From: Oscillospiraceae bacterium
Lineage (GTDB): Bacteria; Bacillota; Clostridia; Oscillospirales; Ruminococcaceae
DNA length: 56,428 nucleotides
Direction of reading: 5' to 3'
Assembly (NCBI GenBank): GCA_017472965.1
Contig: JAFUNR010000014.1
Span: forward strand, 1-56,428
Shown here: in pieces, positions 13,208-21,951 of the stretch
Numbering within the stretch: position 1 is the first letter of the stretch
Layout: every line of letters begins with the position of its first letter
Translations under genes and position numbers: made by a program
Notes under the pieces: model-generated
Told to the model about the DNA's origin: nothing
Databases searched by the model: none
The model's input: only the letters and a program-made list of their open reading frames with translations

Positions 13208-15616
13208 TCAGGGATTGGTGACATAGCACCAGCCGTCCAGACTGCCGAAGCTAACGGCAAAGCGCAGCCGCCAGCTGCCGTCCTCCTGCCGCTGACCCAG
13301 CGGAAGCAGGATCGTGCCGTTGCTGTCCTTTACCGGCGACCATGCCTCGGTGCGGGCATCGCCCTCCAGCGCCAGCGTGCGCCATGTGCTGCCGCCGTCG
13401 TCGGTGGCGTGGACGGTCAGACCGCTGCCGTAGCGTTCGCACAAAAAGCCGGTATTCTCATCCACAAAACCCGCACCGCTGAGCTGACCACACAGAGCTG
13501 CGGGGGCGGTCAGCGGCTGCTCGCGCCAGCTGACACCGCCGTCCGATGTGAAAAACAGCCGGTGCGCCGCACCGCCCGCAGCGGGGGTATCCTCTGCCAC
13601 GAGCCAGCCGTGCTGTGCCGAGGTGAAGCCGATGAAAAGCTTTGCGGCAGAGGTCTCCAGCACGGCGGTCTGCCAGCTGGCGCCGCAATCGGCGGTGACG
13701 GCGATCTGCACGCCATCCGCCGCGGGCAGACACAGCGCCGAGACCGTCTCGCTGACGAATACACCAAGCCCTGCCGCCTGTTCGGCATTCTCCGGCGACA
13801 GGCAAAGCGGACTTTGTGCACTGTGTGCACCGCTGCGCCATGTGAGCACCAGCCCGCCGTCTGCATCCGCGTACCAGCCGCCGCCGTTTTCCAGCCAGTT
13901 GAAAAGCTCGCCGCCGGCGGCGCGGGAATATGCCGCCCCGCAGACCGTCTGCCCCGCAAAGCCGCCCGCACGGACAGGCGCAAGGGCATAGGGCAGCGAG
14001 GGCGCCGCCTGCACGGCCTGTTCGCTCAGTGCATTTTCCAGCGCGAGGGCGGCATCGGCATCCAGCGGCGGCAGGCGAAAATGCGCCGTGCGGCCATCCT
14101 GCACCAGAAATGCCACTGCGCCCTGCGGGTAGATGCTCAGGCAGCTGCCGTCCGGTGCGGCGGCAGTCAGACAGGAGACCGTCCAGCCCGCCTCAATATA
14201 CGGCTCGTAACGCTGCCAGCTTTCGGGGTGCAGCGCATCGAAGAACTGCTGCTGCAGTGCGCCGGTCAGCTCAAAGCGGGTATCGAAGCTGGCGGGGCCC
14301 AGCGTATCGATGCCGATAACGGTAAAATCCGTCAGCTGCGCCGGAAAAAGCGCCGCGCCGGCAGCGGGGCTGTTTGCCGCCGCAGCCAGAAACGCCGCAG
14401 CAGCGGCAGCCGTTCCCTGCGGCAGCCGCCATGCCAGCGGCTGCTGCCAGCTATTGGGAGAGAGATACAGCGCCGCATCGCCCCGCAGCACAAGGCGGCC
14501 GCGCCCCTCATTCACAAAAACCGTGCCGCCGTCATACCACTGGCCGGGGGTAAGGGCGTTTTCCGTCTGTACCCAGCGCTCCGGCTGCAGCAGCGCGCAC
14601 AGCTGCGCCTGCTGTTCGGCGCTCAGAGCCTGCTTTTCCAGAACCGAGCCCTCCCAGAAAGAAGCGGTATCCCCGCCTGCTTCGGCATAGCCGGCATAGG
14701 CAAGCCCCTGCGCAGGGGCAAAACGGATGACATTCAGCAGACCGGAAAGCTGCGGCCAGAGGGAAAGCTCCAGCGCGTAATACGCGGGGCTGCCGTCCCG
14801 CAAGGTCTCCGTCAGCTGGATGATACCGGCGCTGCCGCCGATACACACATCCAGCGCGTAGCCGCCTGCGGTGTACAGCGTACCGCCCGCCTCCCGCAAG
14901 GAGGAGCTGACAGCGGCGGCTGACAGCGGCTGCCACGGGGCGCTTTGCAGCAGCGCCCAAAGCGCTTCGCTTTGCTGCGGCGTGACGGCGGCTGCGCCCA
15001 GCGGCTCGCCGAAATCACCGCGCTCGGTCACCAGTGCGCAGAAGGGCTGCTGCAATGCATCCCCCGTTGCCGCGGCGGCAAGCTGCTCATGCAGAAGCTG
15101 CAGCGCCTGTGCCTCGGTAGGAGTGACGGCCCAGCACTGCAGCGTGCCGCTGTAATCGCCGCGCAGATACACCTGCGCACCGCCGCACCAGAAAAGCTGC
15201 GCCCCCTGCGGATTTTTTGCGCCCAGCAGCACGCTGTCCCCCACGGCGGCGGCATCGGCATCCTGCAGCCGCAGCCAGCCCTGCGGGCACAGGGCATCCG
15301 TCAGCAGGCTTCCGGCGGCGGCGGGAAGGGTGCACCCGCCGTCCTCGCCGGGACAGACGGCATACAGCAGGCTCAGGCTTTCCACCGAAAAGGGCAGCTG
15401 CCCGTTGGGAATGATCCCGCCGGCAAACTGCGCATTCAGCACCGGCGGCTGCAACACCGCATCGGGCAGCTCTTCGGAGGGCTGCGATGCGGGGGCACGC
15501 TGACTTTCGGGCAGATCGCCGCCGGCGGACATGCATCCGCACAGCACAGCCGCGCTGAAAAGAACGCACAGCGCCAGCGCCGCTGCGCGGCAGCGGAAAA
15601 CGGACGGTTTCTTCAT
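13208..15616 (-). CDS. Large lipoprotein with C-terminal Asp-box (BNR-like) repeats
   Basis: An 802-residue secreted lipoprotein. The N-terminus has basic residues, a hydrophobic core and a lipobox (VLCGC, lipidated C28), then a Pro/Ser/Glu linker. The bulk is beta-rich and low in recognisable motifs. The last about 170 residues contain sialidase-type Asp boxes (TSDGGVSWRE and TDDGGSTWRT, plus a degenerate TADCGASWQT) as in BNR/YCF48-like propellers. No catalytic sialidase residues are evident, so a binding or structural role outside the membrane is more likely than hydrolysis. It lies 172 bases downstream of the M56/solute-binding fusion on the same strand but beyond that gene's terminator. 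The ATG at 15616 has AGGAG about 9 bases upstream. Confidence 0.7.
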   Translation of the reverse strand: MKKPSVFRCRAAALALCVLFSAAVLCGCMSAGGDLPESQRAPASQPSEELPDAVLQPPVLNAQFAGGIIPNGQLPFSVESLSLLYAVCPGEDGGCTLPAAAGSLLTDALCPQGWLRLQDADAAAVGDSVLLGAKNPQGAQLFWCGGAQVYLRGDYSGTLQCWAVTPTEAQALQLLHEQLAAAATGDALQQPFCALVTERGDFGEPLGAAAVTPQQSEALWALLQSAPWQPLSAAAVSSSLREAGGTLYTAGGYALDVCIGGSAGIIQLTETLRDGSPAYYALELSLWPQLSGLLNVIRFAPAQGLAYAGYAEAGGDTASFWEGSVLEKQALSAEQQAQLCALLQPERWVQTENALTPGQWYDGGTVFVNEGRGRLVLRGDAALYLSPNSWQQPLAWRLPQGTAAAAAAFLAAAANSPAAGAALFPAQLTDFTVIGIDTLGPASFDTRFELTGALQQQFFDALHPESWQRYEPYIEAGWTVSCLTAAAPDGSCLSIYPQGAVAFLVQDGRTAHFRLPPLDADAALALENALSEQAVQAAPSLPYALAPVRAGGFAGQTVCGAAYSRAAGGELFNWLENGGGWYADADGGLVLTWRSGAHSAQSPLCLSPENAEQAAGLGVFVSETVSALCLPAADGVQIAVTADCGASWQTAVLETSAAKLFIGFTSAQHGWLVAEDTPAAGGAAHRLFFTSDGGVSWREQPLTAPAALCGQLSGAGFVDENTGFLCERYGSGLTVHATDDGGSTWRTLALEGDARTEAWSPVKDSNGTILLPLGQRQEDGSWRLRFAVSFGSLDGWCYVTNP

Positions 15617-15709
15617 GGGGGATCACTCCTTTCTGTATGTATTGTAGCGCATCCGGTGCGGCGGACGCAAGCCCCCGCGCCAAACTGTAACCTGTGTATC
15701 GGGGATGTA

Positions 15710-15740
15710 AACAAAAGGCCGGTGCACCGCGGCACCGGCC
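15710..15740 (-). terminator. Terminator of the M56 fusion gene
   Basis: Minus strand GGCCGGTGC / GCACCGGCC perfect 9-bp stem with 6-base loop, followed by TTTTGTTT. Confidence 0.7.
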
Positions 15741-15788
15741 CTTGGAAAGGATCTACTTTTCTGCTCCGGAAAGGGAAGCGGGCAGCGC

Positions 15789-18700
15789 CTACGCCTGTTC
15801 ATCCAGATAGGTCTGGATGCGGTTCTGGATGACGGCGGCGGTCTCGGCGGCGGTGCGGATACCATTATAATAGTAATCGGCTTCCTCAAAGAGGATATCC
15901 ACCACAGTGGAATCAAAACGGAAGAAGGTATCGGTGGCATCGATGAGCGCAAGCAGCGCATCGCATTCCTGCTGCGTGATGGCGCGGCTGAAGTACGCGC
16001 GCTGCGCCTCCGTCAGCGGTTGCGGAACGCCGGAGGGCACCGAAAAGCTTGTGCGGTCATCCTTCTGCATACGCCGGATCAGCTTGCGCACGGCATCCTG
16101 CCGCAGGGGCAGCTGGTGCTGCATCTGCGCATCCTCCAGCAGAGCCTCCTGATAGGCGGGCAGCAGAAGCTGGCGCACGAACCGCCATGCGGTATCGGGA
16201 TCGGCGCAGGTGCTGCGGATGCCCACCTGCCAGCCAGCCACAAAACAGCTGCCGCTGCCGCCCTCTGCATTAGGATAGCCGGTGAAGGTGATGGGGCCAT
16301 TGAAATAGTAGGTCACCTCGGGGAACGAGGAGAAGGTGAAATAATCTGCCGCATACAGCAGCGCTTCGCCCTGTGCAAAAACCTGTTTCGGATCGGCGGT
16401 AAGATCCGTTTCGGCAGGGTAGGCGGCGCAGGATTCCAGCAATTGTATAAAGGCGGGGGTATTCAGATATGCCTTGCCGGCGGAATAATCGATGAAGCTT
16501 TTGCCGGCGGCATTGAGCTGATACCACAGCAGCAGATCGCGGCTGTAGCCATAGAACGGGGTGGCACAGCCGGCGGTGGCTTCGGCAAACTGCTGCGAAT
16601 TCCAGCCGGTGAGCGTGCCGAAGCGTTCGGCGCTGCCCAGCACGGTTTTGATCCCGAAGGAGGGTGCAACGGTGAGCAGCCTGCCGCCCTGCTCGCAGGC
16701 TTTCAGTACAGAGGGGAAGAAATCCTCACGGGAAAGCTCAGGATCTGCATCGATGTAGGGATACAGATCAGCAAAAAGCCCCTTGTTATACAGATCGGCG
16801 CTGCTGGCAGAGGTGGCGGCAAGCACCACATCCGGCCCGCCGCCCTGTATCAGGTGACGGCCCAGCATGTCCAGACCGCTTTCAAAGCCGGCCTTTTCGG
16901 CGGCGGCATCGCTGTAATCCAGCAGCTCCACCCGGACATCGGCATTGGCAAGGTTGAATTCCTCGATGGCGGTGCGGAAGGAATCGCTCACATTCGTGCC
17001 GCCCACGGTGATAACGGCGCGGCTGTCATCGGAAAGGGGTACATTTTCTGCCAAAGATACGATTCTGATACGGTTCTTATTTGCCTCGTAGTGCAGCAGC
17101 CGGTCATCCTGCAGCACAATATCAAATTTCGATGTAAAGAAATCCGATGCACCTGAAGCCTGCCAGTCGTACAGACGGGTCAGCTCGTTCCTGTCCACAT
17201 CCCATCGATACAGACCGTGGGATGTGCTCAGGCACGCGGTGCTGCTTCGCTGTGATACCGGATACTGCGGCAGCCAAAGGTTTCCGCCTCCATGCGGCAG
17301 AAGTTCATCCGAAGGCACGCTGAAAGGTTCCTTCACAGCAAAGCTGCCCTTCTCCGGCTCAAGAATATAGAAGGTGGATTCACCGGTAAGAAATTCGTAT
17401 CCGTTTTCCATGGGATTCAGCGGACAGAGCTGCAGCAGAACGCGGCCGTCTGCAAGAGCCTGAATGCCGCTGACATCCGTACATTCCGGCAGCTCAATAT
17501 CCGCCGCCAGACTGCCGTCTGCGGTTGAAAATACCAGCAGGTGCTCTTTTTGGGAAAAATCCCGCGGCCAGCCCGCATAAGTCTGCTGCCAGAGGAACCC
17601 CGGGGTGTGCCCCACCGGAGTAAGGCTCATTTTGCCGGTCATTGTATAATCAACGCGGATCCCCTCACCCACCCGGCCATTTTCATCAATGGGGCTCAGC
17701 CGCAGTTCACCGGAAACATTTTCGACATCCTCGCCCTCGCCGGTACGGACATACATATACCACATAGCCCATGGACGCTCATCGCCCATATCCAGCAAAC
17801 GTTCCACAAGGAAATAAAGATATTGACCCTCCGGCAGATTTTCCACCAGCGCGGGATCCGGCTCCGGCAGCACGATATCCATCACCTGCGGATCGCTGCC
17901 GTCCAGCCCCACGCTGGCGATGGTTTTCTGGGTCTTTACAGCCTGCCGATCGATCCAACGGTAGCCATAGGTCCACAACCGGTCACCGATCAGCACACTG
18001 TAGGCTTCAGCACTCCAGTCCATGTAATCGCCGAACTGTGTCGCTACAGTCTTCATTGACTGCGGCTGCGCAGTATCGGATACCAGCGCCGCAACAGCCC
18101 TTTCTTCCTTGCCGGCACTCATAGTATCCACCGCCGCATCGCTCTCCGTCACAGGAACGCTCCCGCTTTCTGTCGGGCCGAGCACGGCGGCGCAGCCGAT
18201 CAGGCCAAGCGCCAGCACCGCGCAGAGCAGTGCGGTGAAAAAGCCCTTCTTTTTATACTTCATAATGTTCACCAGCCTTTCTTTCAGCTGCTGTCTGCGC
18301 TCGCAGACGGCGGTCAGCGGCACGGCGGCGCGGCGGCTGCCGGCAAAGGCCAGCAGCGTTTCGCCGTAGTGCTGCTTTTCGGCGGCGGTCATGGTGCGGA
18401 TCACCTGTTCATCGCAGGCAAGCTCGCAGGCGCGGGATATCTGTTTTTGAAGCAGCCACACCAGCGGGTTGAACCAGTGGACACAGGCGGTGAGCGCTGC
18501 CGCCCATTTGAGCCAGAGATCGCCCCGGCGGTAATGGGTAAGCTCATGGCGCAGCACGGCGGTCAGCCGTGCGGGATCCTGCAGGGCAGGGCTGCCCGCA
18601 GGCAGCACCACCACCGGCTGCAGCAGCCCCAGCGCCATGGCGCCGGTTACGGCGGTGCTGCCGATAATGCGCAGACGGCTGCCGTGATAAAGACACCCGA

Positions 18701-19337
18701 ACACCGCGTGAGCGCCGTCAGAGACATCCTGCGCCGCGCGCAGCACGCGGCGGCGGAACAGTGCATAATTTACCGCCAGCCGCAAAGCAAAAGCGCCCGC
18801 GCCTGCCGCCCATACCCAAAAAAGTGTCCGGTACAGCCGCTGCTGCGCCGTACCTGCACGCACCTGCTGCTGTTCCTCCAGCAGCCGCACAAGAGAATCC
18901 GGCGGCTGCGCGGCGAGGGCCTGCTGCTGCGCTTTGACCGCGGCTTTTTCTTCGGCAGCGGGCTTTTGCGGGTAATCGATCTCAAAGGCGGCCATGCCGG
19001 TTTTGCGGGGCAGGGTCTGCGGCTGCGGCTGTTCCAGCAGGCTGGCGCCGGGGATGGCATCCAGCTGCCGCTGCACGGCGGCCTCGGCTTCGGCCTGCGC
19101 GGCCGCTTCGGCGTGCTGCATCTTCCGTTCCAGCTGCGTGAAAAGGGCAGGGCTCTCCTGCCCGCCCGGCACGCCGAACGGGAGCATCAGCCGCAGCAGC
19201 ACCAGCGCCCACAGCCCGCAGCAAAACACCCTGCCCAGCCGTGCGCCCCACAGCTTATCCACGGCCCACACCGCCAGCCCCAGCGCCGTACCCGCCAGCG
19301 AGAGCCACCCAAGCAGCAACAAAAAGTCCTTCATCAT
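15789..19337 (-). CDS. M56 (BlaR1-type) sensor protease fused to an extracellular beta-rich segment and a solute-binding-protein domain
   Basis: A 1182-residue protein. Residues 1-390 are a BlaR1/MecR1-like membrane protease: hydrophobic segments at about 5-25, 38-56, 170-193 and 277-296, zinc motif HELTH at 264-268 and the downstream glutamate in ACELACDEQ (E305). A last membrane segment at about 366-385 ends in GLIGC. An unusual Ala/Gln/Glu-rich, probably coiled stretch fills residues 65-160. In place of a penicillin-binding sensor there is an extracellular region: about 430-770 is beta-rich and propeller-like, and about 775-1080 is a family 1-type ABC solute-binding domain (GPDVVLAATSASSADLYNKG, LFADLYPYID, then GYPNAEGGSGS and DPDTAWRFVRQLLLP). 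Sensing would trigger cleavage of the BlaI protein encoded just upstream, whose stop overlaps this start in ATGATGA. Ligand unknown, perhaps a sugar or peptide. Confidence 0.85.
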   Translation of the reverse strand: MMKDFLLLLGWLSLAGTALGLAVWAVDKLWGARLGRVFCCGLWALVLLRLMLPFGVPGGQESPALFTQLERKMQHAEAAAQAEAEAAVQRQLDAIPGASLLEQPQPQTLPRKTGMAAFEIDYPQKPAAEEKAAVKAQQQALAAQPPDSLVRLLEEQQQVRAGTAQQRLYRTLFWVWAAGAGAFALRLAVNYALFRRRVLRAAQDVSDGAHAVFGCLYHGSRLRIIGSTAVTGAMALGLLQPVVVLPAGSPALQDPARLTAVLRHELTHYRRGDLWLKWAAALTACVHWFNPLVWLLQKQISRACELACDEQVIRTMTAAEKQHYGETLLAFAGSRRAAVPLTAVCERRQQLKERLVNIMKYKKKGFFTALLCAVLALGLIGCAAVLGPTESGSVPVTESDAAVDTMSAGKEERAVAALVSDTAQPQSMKTVATQFGDYMDWSAEAYSVLIGDRLWTYGYRWIDRQAVKTQKTIASVGLDGSDPQVMDIVLPEPDPALVENLPEGQYLYFLVERLLDMGDERPWAMWYMYVRTGEGEDVENVSGELRLSPIDENGRVGEGIRVDYTMTGKMSLTPVGHTPGFLWQQTYAGWPRDFSQKEHLLVFSTADGSLAADIELPECTDVSGIQALADGRVLLQLCPLNPMENGYEFLTGESTFYILEPEKGSFAVKEPFSVPSDELLPHGGGNLWLPQYPVSQRSSTACLSTSHGLYRWDVDRNELTRLYDWQASGASDFFTSKFDIVLQDDRLLHYEANKNRIRIVSLAENVPLSDDSRAVITVGGTNVSDSFRTAIEEFNLANADVRVELLDYSDAAAEKAGFESGLDMLGRHLIQGGGPDVVLAATSASSADLYNKGLFADLYPYIDADPELSREDFFPSVLKACEQGGRLLTVAPSFGIKTVLGSAERFGTLTGWNSQQFAEATAGCATPFYGYSRDLLLWYQLNAAGKSFIDYSAGKAYLNTPAFIQLLESCAAYPAETDLTADPKQVFAQGEALLYAADYFTFSSFPEVTYYFNGPITFTGYPNAEGGSGSCFVAGWQVGIRSTCADPDTAWRFVRQLLLPAYQEALLEDAQMQHQLPLRQDAVRKLIRRMQKDDRTSFSVPSGVPQPLTEAQRAYFSRAITQQECDALLALIDATDTFFRFDSTVVDILFEEADYYYNGIRTAAETAAVIQNRIQTYLDEQA

Positions 19338-19705
19338 TCTTCCTCAACGCGGAACATGGCGCTCAGCTCGGCGAGGTCGGCAGCGCTCAGGGCGCCATCC
19401 TCCACCAGTGCAGCCACCAGTTCCTTTGCATTGCCCGAAAACAGCTTTTCCACAAAATGCCGCGCCGTGTGCCGGTTATAGTTTTCCTGCGCGGTGAGCG
19501 CACGGTAAACGCCGCGGCTTTCCAGCGCGACGGCGCCCTTTGCCATCAGGCGGCGCAGCAGGGTCTTGACAGTGGAATCCTCCCACCCACAGCGCTCGCT
19601 CAGCGCATGGCGGATCTCCGCCAGCGGCAGCGTTCCCCCCGCCGCCCACAGCACCTGCAGCACTGCCAGCTCGGAATCCTGAATTTTCGACTCTTCCTTT
19701 TCCAT
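19334..19705 (-). CDS. blaI: BlaI/MecI-family transcriptional repressor
   Basis: A 123-residue winged-helix repressor from the ATG at 19703-19705 behind GGAGG (19715-19719). The core ELAVLQVLWAAGG, then CGWEDSTVKTLLRRLMAKGAV and RGVYRALT are the BlaI/MecI DNA-binding signature, and the C-terminal half (VEKLFSGNAKELVAALVE) is the dimerisation helix region. These proteins dimerise on TACTNNAGTA-type operators and are inactivated by cleavage when the partner M56 sensor is triggered. Translation is coupled to the fusion sensor downstream. Two matching operators cover the promoter at 19738-19792. There is no beta-lactamase gene nearby, so the regulon is something else. Confidence 0.92.
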   Translation of the reverse strand: MEKEESKIQDSELAVLQVLWAAGGTLPLAEIRHALSERCGWEDSTVKTLLRRLMAKGAVALESRGVYRALTAQENYNRHTARHFVEKLFSGNAKELVAALVEDGALSAADLAELSAMFRVEEE

Positions 19706-19737
19706 GGCCTGTATCCTCCGTTTTCGCATCCATAAAA

Positions 19738-19792
19738 GTTTACTGTAGTAATCTTCTATTTACAGGTTACCACAGTAAACTTTCTCTGTCAA
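19738..19792 (-). promoter_or_regulatory. blaI promoter with two BlaI-type operators
   Basis: Minus strand -35 TTGACA (19787-19792), 17 bases, TGG-extended -10 TAACCT (19764-19769). Two 14-base arms, GTTTACTGTAGTAA (19738-19751) and TTACCACAGTAAAC (19767-19780), are inverted copies with one mismatch. Each contains a TACTNNAGTA-like core (19741-19750, and TACCACAGTA at 19768-19777). This is the MecI/BlaI operator pattern, placed to block the promoter, so the operon should be self-repressed. Confidence 0.8.
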
Positions 19793-19892
19793 CAGGTTTT
19801 TCGCGGCAAAGGATGGTTTCGGGCTTTCTTTTTGCGGACAAATCATGTAGAATAGAGAAAATGAGCTTTTTGACACAAGGAGGTCTTTGACC

Positions 19893-21197
19893 ATGAACGA
19901 ACTGAATGCCCGTCTGCTGGATTTTATCCGCCGCAGTCCCACCGCGCTGCATGTGAGCGCCAACGCCGCCGCCGAGCTTGCCGCCGCCGGTTACACCGAG
20001 CTGGATGAGTGCGCCGACTGGCAGCTTTGCCCCGGCGGGCGCTATTTTGTACGGCGCAATTCCAGTGCTCTGATCGCCTTTGCTCTGCCCGCCGACTGTA
20101 CGCGGACGCATTTTCAGATCTTTGCCGCCCACACCGATTCCCCCGCGCTGCGCGTCAAGACCGCATGGAAGCTGGAGGATAAGCTGTATCTGCGGCTGAA
20201 TGCCGAGACCTACGGCGGCGGATTGTGGGGCACCTGGAGCGACCGGCCGCTTTCGGTGGCGGGCCGCGTGGGCGTGCGCACCGAAAACGGCGTGCGGATG
20301 CAGCTGGTGAACATCGACCGTGATCTGCTGATGCTGCCCAGCGTGCCCATCCACTTCAACCGCGAAGCCAACAACGGCGTCAAGATCGACCCGCAGGCCG
20401 ATCTGTGCCCGGTGCTGACGATGGATACCTCGCTGACACTGGAACAGCTGCTGGCTGAGGAGATCGGCTGCGCCGCGGAGGATATCCTTTCCCATGAGCT
20501 GATGGTCTACTGCCGCAGCCAGGGCTTCTGCTGGGGCGCACGGGAGGAGTTTCTCTCCTGCCCGCGGCTGGATGATGCCGCCTGCTGCTTTGCCGGTCTT
20601 GCCGCGCTGCTGGAGAGCGGTGACAAGGGCCGCAGCATCCGTATGCTGGCCTGTATGGATAACGAGGAGTGCGGCAGCACCACCCGTCAGGGCGCGGTGG
20701 GCACCTTCCTGATCGACACGCTGGAGCGCATCGGCGAGGCGCTGGGCTGGAGCCGCAGCCGCCTGCTGGCCGCACAGGCCGGCAGCTATATGCTGAGCGC
20801 CGACAACGCCCATGCGGTGCATCCCGCCCACGGCGAGCTGTACGATGCAGCCAACCGCACCGCCATGAACGGCGGCGTGGTGCTCAAGCACGCGGTGGCA
20901 TATTCCACCAGCGGCGAAAGCGACGGCATTCTGCGGGCGCTGTGCAAAAAGCACGGTCTGCCCCTGCAGGATTTTGCCAACCGCAGCAACATCCGCGGCG
21001 GCAGCACGCTGGCCAACATCGCCACCACCCATCTGAACATCCGCATGGCGGATATCGGCCTGCCGCAGCTGGCCATGCACGCCTCCTTTGAGACCATGGG
21101 CGCAAAGGATCTTTCCGACATGGTGGAGCTTGCCCGCCATTACTTCGGCGAGACACTGACCGTGGCCGCCGAGGGCGATTACCGCTGGGAGGCATAA
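19893..21197 (+). CDS. apeB: M18-family aspartyl aminopeptidase
   Basis: A 434-residue zinc aminopeptidase that removes N-terminal acidic residues from peptides in the cytosol. Metal and catalytic motifs are in order: AAHTDSP (H80, D82), the YGGGLWGTWSDRPLSVAGR block, CMDNEECGS, SYMLSADNAHAVHP and the C-terminal MHASFETMG. Length is typical of the family. I chose ATG 19893 with AAGGAGG (19877-19883); a TTG two codons earlier is possible. It is transcribed away from blaI, and the two share a 187-base intergenic region, so the BlaI operators could also touch its promoter, although the predicted -10 (TAGAAT, 19848-19853) lies outside them. Confidence 0.92.
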   Translation: MNELNARLLDFIRRSPTALHVSANAAAELAAAGYTELDECADWQLCPGGRYFVRRNSSALIAFALPADCTRTHFQIFAAHTDSPALRVKTAWKLEDKLYLRLNAETYGGGLWGTWSDRPLSVAGRVGVRTENGVRMQLVNIDRDLLMLPSVPIHFNREANNGVKIDPQADLCPVLTMDTSLTLEQLLAEEIGCAAEDILSHELMVYCRSQGFCWGAREEFLSCPRLDDAACCFAGLAALLESGDKGRSIRMLACMDNEECGSTTRQGAVGTFLIDTLERIGEALGWSRSRLLAAQAGSYMLSADNAHAVHPAHGELYDAANRTAMNGGVVLKHAVAYSTSGESDGILRALCKKHGLPLQDFANRSNIRGGSTLANIATTHLNIRMADIGLPQLAMHASFETMGAKDLSDMVELARHYFGETLTVAAEGDYRWEA

Positions 21198-21251
21198 CTG
21201 CCGCCCGCCGGACAGAGCACCGGACAAAAACGATGGATGCGGAGGGTTTGT

Positions 21252-21872
21252 ATGCACCGCTGGTTTGAGTGGTTCGGGCTGGAGGGCAAATTTGTCCTGA
21301 CTGTGCTGCTTTCGCTGCTGGCGCTGGGCATGGCGCTCGTCTTTCGCACGCCGGCGCGCTGGCTGATGGCCGCCGCCATGCTGTGCTCCTCGCTGGGGGA
21401 TCTGATCCTTGCCAACTGGCGGGGGCTGGGCAGCCGCATGCCCATCCCCTCCTTTTACGCGGGGATGCTGTGCTTTATCGCGGCGCACATCCTTTATGCC
21501 GCAGCCTTTGCCGGACTGGTGCGCCGGCAGGGCGCATCGGTCTTTAACCCCGGCGGCCGGCTGGCACTTTTGCTGGCGGCGGCGGTGGGTACGGCGGTGG
21601 TCATCGCCGCACTGCGCCGGCCCGGGGTCGATCTCCGGCTGCTGGCCGCCTGCACAGGGTATCTGTGCATCATCGGCTGGATGCTGATGAATGTGTTTGC
21701 GCTGGCATGGAGCGCCAAAGGCGTGCACATACTGACCGCGCTGGGCGCATTCAGCTTTTTCCTTTCGGATGTCATCATCGGGCTGGACACACTGGTACAC
21801 ATCACGGCCTACAGCCGGTACATCTGGTGGCTGTATCCCATCGGACAGCTGCTGATGCTGTTGTTTGCATGA
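21252..21872 (+). CDS. YhhN-family membrane protein (lysoplasmalogenase-like)
   Basis: A 206-residue protein with about eight hydrophobic segments, starting at ATG 21252 behind GGAGG (21241-21245). Conserved YhhN features are visible: SSLGDLIL early, FIAAHILYAAAF, GAFSFFLSDVIIGLD and the C-terminal YPIGQLLM. The animal homologue TMEM86B hydrolyses lysoplasmalogens; the two conserved aspartates (SLGD, LSD) are thought to be catalytic. Many Clostridia make plasmalogens, so a lipid-turnover role is reasonable but untested. It lies 54 bases after the aminopeptidase gene and could be co-transcribed. Confidence 0.85.
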   Translation: MHRWFEWFGLEGKFVLTVLLSLLALGMALVFRTPARWLMAAAMLCSSLGDLILANWRGLGSRMPIPSFYAGMLCFIAAHILYAAAFAGLVRRQGASVFNPGGRLALLLAAAVGTAVVIAALRRPGVDLRLLAACTGYLCIIGWMLMNVFALAWSAKGVHILTALGAFSFFLSDVIIGLDTLVHITAYSRYIWWLYPIGQLLMLLFA

Positions 21873-21875
21873 AAA

Positions 21876-21922
21876 AAAGAGGACCGGCGGGGGGCTTTTG
21901 GGCCGGCGCAGGTCCTCTTTGC
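21876..21922 (+). terminator. Rho-independent terminator
   Basis: AAAGAGGACC and GGTCCTCTTT are inverted around a GC-rich loop, following the YhhN gene. Confidence 0.65.
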
Positions 21923-21951
21923 ATATGCGGAGCATTCCGCGGGAGGCACTT

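Noticed and set aside
13175-14923. Plus-strand frame opposite the Asp-box lipoprotein
   Set aside because: No start signal; the minus strand has a signal peptide, lipobox and Asp boxes.
13208-15616. Sialidase
   Set aside because: Only Asp boxes are present; the arginine triad, nucleophilic Tyr/Glu pair and FRIP motif were not found.
15789-19337. Beta-lactam sensor BlaR1
   Set aside because: There is no penicillin-binding SxxK/KTG sensor domain after the protease and no beta-lactamase gene in the window.
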